From positions 1 through 20,101 of the IMG/VR virus record IMGVR_UViG_3300013093_000353: DNA of 20,101 nt; one strand, 5' to 3'. Of this stretch, positions 18,786 through 20,101 are shown one piece after another. The notes beneath the pieces were generated by a model. That model had not been told where the DNA came from and made no database searches. It saw only the letters and a list, made by a program, of their open reading frames with translations. Position 1 is the first letter of the stretch, and each line of letters starts with the position of its first letter. A program made the translations under genes and the position numbers. This stretch comes from a virus.

Positions 18786-19961
18786 ATGGCAACTGACGCT
18801 AAAGAAACCGAGAAACAGGAGAATGGATCTCGTGTATATTTTGAAGCATATATTGAAAAAAATGAAAGAGATTACACTAAGTTGTCTAACTTGGTTAAGA
18901 AAGTGTACCCTAATGTCAGTAATGATTGGATGGAATCATTCAGAAAACAAGCAGAAGCATTAAAAGCATATCTCGGTACTTCAAAACAATATAACTATTC
19001 AAGGGATAAAGGTTTTATGCCTTTTATAGAAGATATTGCTAAGAAAAAATGTGGAGTATCTGTAAAGGATAGATGGAATCCAGCAGATATCTATATGATA
19101 AAAGCAAATAATGAAAAAGAAGTTATGGAAAAACTCAAGACCATAACTTCTAGTCCAGATAAGGATACTAATCTCATTGCTTTAAATATGTATATGAAAG
19201 AGTTGATGACTTCCAAAATTATGGTGCCAATCTCATTAAAAGCAATTGCCCCAAAAACAACTAAAGCAAAAGCAGAACTTGCAAACATGGGTGGGGGGAA
19301 ACACAATCTCAATTTCAAACTCAAAAAGGGTTCTGTAAAATGCATTTTATCCGTTGGACACAAAAATGCATACGAGTTTGATACTGGAGAAATAGCATTT
19401 GACTTTTATGTTGGTGATGAAGAAATTCATGGTCAAGCAAGAAACTTTCAATATAGTAAAGAAAGAAACTTGGTGCAAACTGACTTAACACCTAAAGGTC
19501 GATCTGGTGGTGCTAAGTTAGGAAAGGTATCGTCAGTAGCATTAGATGCATTTCTAAAAAAACACAATCTAGATCGACCTGCATCAGCAGCAAAAGACCC
19601 TAATATAGACAATCCTGGTAAATGGACAGAAAGTAATATCAAATACTGGATAAAGTTTATTAATGATCTAAAGAGAGAAAGGGTTGATGGTAATGCAATA
19701 GATTTAGGTGATTTTGAAGTTAAAACCGATACTGGTGTAGAAACTGGACCAGAAGCAATCATTAGAAATGGAATATTATTTGAAGGTAAAACAAGAAGTT
19801 CTGCTGGTAAATTTTCATCAAAACTTATTGGGCTAAGATGGGCTAAGATTTGGGTTGATATAGATAAGAAAGGGTTATTAGATGAATGGATGATGACCCT
19901 TTATTTTGGTGCTAAAAAAGAATTCGGTGAAAAGAACGGACCGTTCTTAAAGATTTATTAA
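18786..19961 (+). CDS. Protein of unknown function (391 aa)
   Basis: I do not recognise this protein. It is soluble-looking, charged and lysine-rich, with no signal peptide, membrane segment or cysteine cluster. The N-terminal half is helical (residues 20-90) and contains a striking DRWNPADIYMIK (R96-Y103 core). The middle is rich in glycine/lysine (TKAKAELANMGGGKHNLNFKLKKGSVK), then beta-rich (AFDFYVGDEEIHGQARNFQYSKERN). The C-terminus has GILFEGKTRSSAGKFSSKLIGLRWAKIW. The 'NPAD' and 'EGK' elements could be parts of a nuclease site, but the spacing does not let me claim this. A late-type motif precedes it and a glycosyltransferase follows 11 nt later, so a virion or late function is plausible. 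No clear Shine-Dalgarno is seen besides AAGAAGA upstream. Confidence 0.85.
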   Translation: MATDAKETEKQENGSRVYFEAYIEKNERDYTKLSNLVKKVYPNVSNDWMESFRKQAEALKAYLGTSKQYNYSRDKGFMPFIEDIAKKKCGVSVKDRWNPADIYMIKANNEKEVMEKLKTITSSPDKDTNLIALNMYMKELMTSKIMVPISLKAIAPKTTKAKAELANMGGGKHNLNFKLKKGSVKCILSVGHKNAYEFDTGEIAFDFYVGDEEIHGQARNFQYSKERNLVQTDLTPKGRSGGAKLGKVSSVALDAFLKKHNLDRPASAAKDPNIDNPGKWTESNIKYWIKFINDLKRERVDGNAIDLGDFEVKTDTGVETGPEAIIRNGILFEGKTRSSAGKFSSKLIGLRWAKIWVDIDKKGLLDEWMMTLYFGAKKEFGEKNGPFLKIY

Positions 19962-19972
19962 AGAGGATTATA

Positions 19973-20101
19973 ATGACCGCTACTGTGATTTTACCAACTA
20001 CTGGTGCACCAGAGTTGATTGATGCAATTGAAAGTGTTCTTAATCAATCATATTATACACAACTATATCTTGTAGTTGATGGTAAACAACATGTTGATAA
20101 A
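19973..20101 (+). CDS. GT2-type glycosyltransferase, N-terminal fragment (3' end outside window)
   Basis: Only 43 codons lie in the window. ATG 19973 has AGAGGA at 19962-19967. The peptide MTATVILPTTGAPELIDAIE followed by SVLNQSYYTQLYLVVDGK matches the opening of GT-A fold family 2 glycosyltransferases: first strand, nucleotide-binding loop, SVLNQSY helix and second strand ending in VDG. The usual motif is 'ViPTyNrp-l-aieSvl-Q-y--eiivVDDgS'; here TTGAP and VVDG are the counterparts. The catalytic DxD would be beyond the edge. It is the second glycosyltransferase of the window, so surface or DNA glycosylation may be a theme. Confidence 0.75.
   Translation, partial: MTATVILPTTGAPELIDAIESVLNQSYYTQLYLVVDGKQHVDK

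Noticed and set aside
1-20101. CRISPR array, insertion sequence with terminal repeats, integrase or attachment site
   Set aside because: No regularly spaced repeats, transposase or integrase motifs were seen. The tRNA genes are intact and show no duplicated 3' ends that would suggest an att site.

Overview
The window is part of a lytic, T4-like myovirus genome. The evidence is a block of T4 core replication genes with clear family motifs: sliding clamp gp45 (cut by the left edge), clamp loader gp44 and gp62, translational repressor RegA, family B DNA polymerase gp43, recombinase UvsX and DnaB-type helicase gp41. The DNA is AT-rich and almost everything reads on the + strand. Small heat-shock protein and GroES-like genes, together with gp43 and gp45 variants resembling those of marine T4-like phages, suggest a marine or environmental relative rather than an enterobacterial T4. 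The host cannot be named, but six near-consensus TTGACA/TATAAT promoters point to a bacterial host with an ordinary sigma-70.

Layout. 1-3325: clamp, two small genes, a UUCG-loop terminator, then gp44-gp62-[HNH homing endonuclease]-regA. 3322-6448: a dual promoter, Hsp20, small proteins, dCMP deaminase, a second HNH homing endonuclease, a cell-wall hydrolase, a 38-aa protein and a secreted HNH nuclease. 6454-12330: a tRNA island with 26 tRNA genes covering all 20 amino acids. It is interrupted by a YkuK-like (DUF458) gene, a DUF4422 glycosyltransferase, an antisense HNH endonuclease, a small membrane protein, a zinc-ribbon protein, a GIY-YIG endonuclease and a GroES-like co-chaperonin, and it closes with a strong terminator. 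12343-18754: a tightly packed replication/recombination operon (Sm/SH3-like small protein, gp43, UvsX, a 108-aa protein, gp41, Dam methylase). 18754-20101: a late-promoter-like motif, a 391-aa protein of unknown function and the start of a GT2-type glycosyltransferase.

How the genes work together. gp45, gp44 and gp62 clamp and load the polymerase gp43; gp41 unwinds DNA and UvsX drives recombination-dependent replication. RegA tunes translation of early mRNAs, the dCMP deaminase feeds dTTP synthesis, and Dam marks the DNA. The tRNA set could make translation largely independent of host tRNA abundance. Hsp20 and the GroES-like protein probably assist folding or assembly. Four probable mobile endonucleases (three HNH, one GIY-YIG) sit in gene junctions. 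Two of them are preceded by perfect T4 late promoters (TATAAATA), and a third has a hairpin covering its ribosome binding site.

The most unusual features are: the complete tRNA set; a tRNA with an Asn anticodon on a leucine-type long-variable-arm body; two structured non-tRNA inserts in the array, one with a possible pseudoknot; and the switch-like leader of the GIY-YIG gene.
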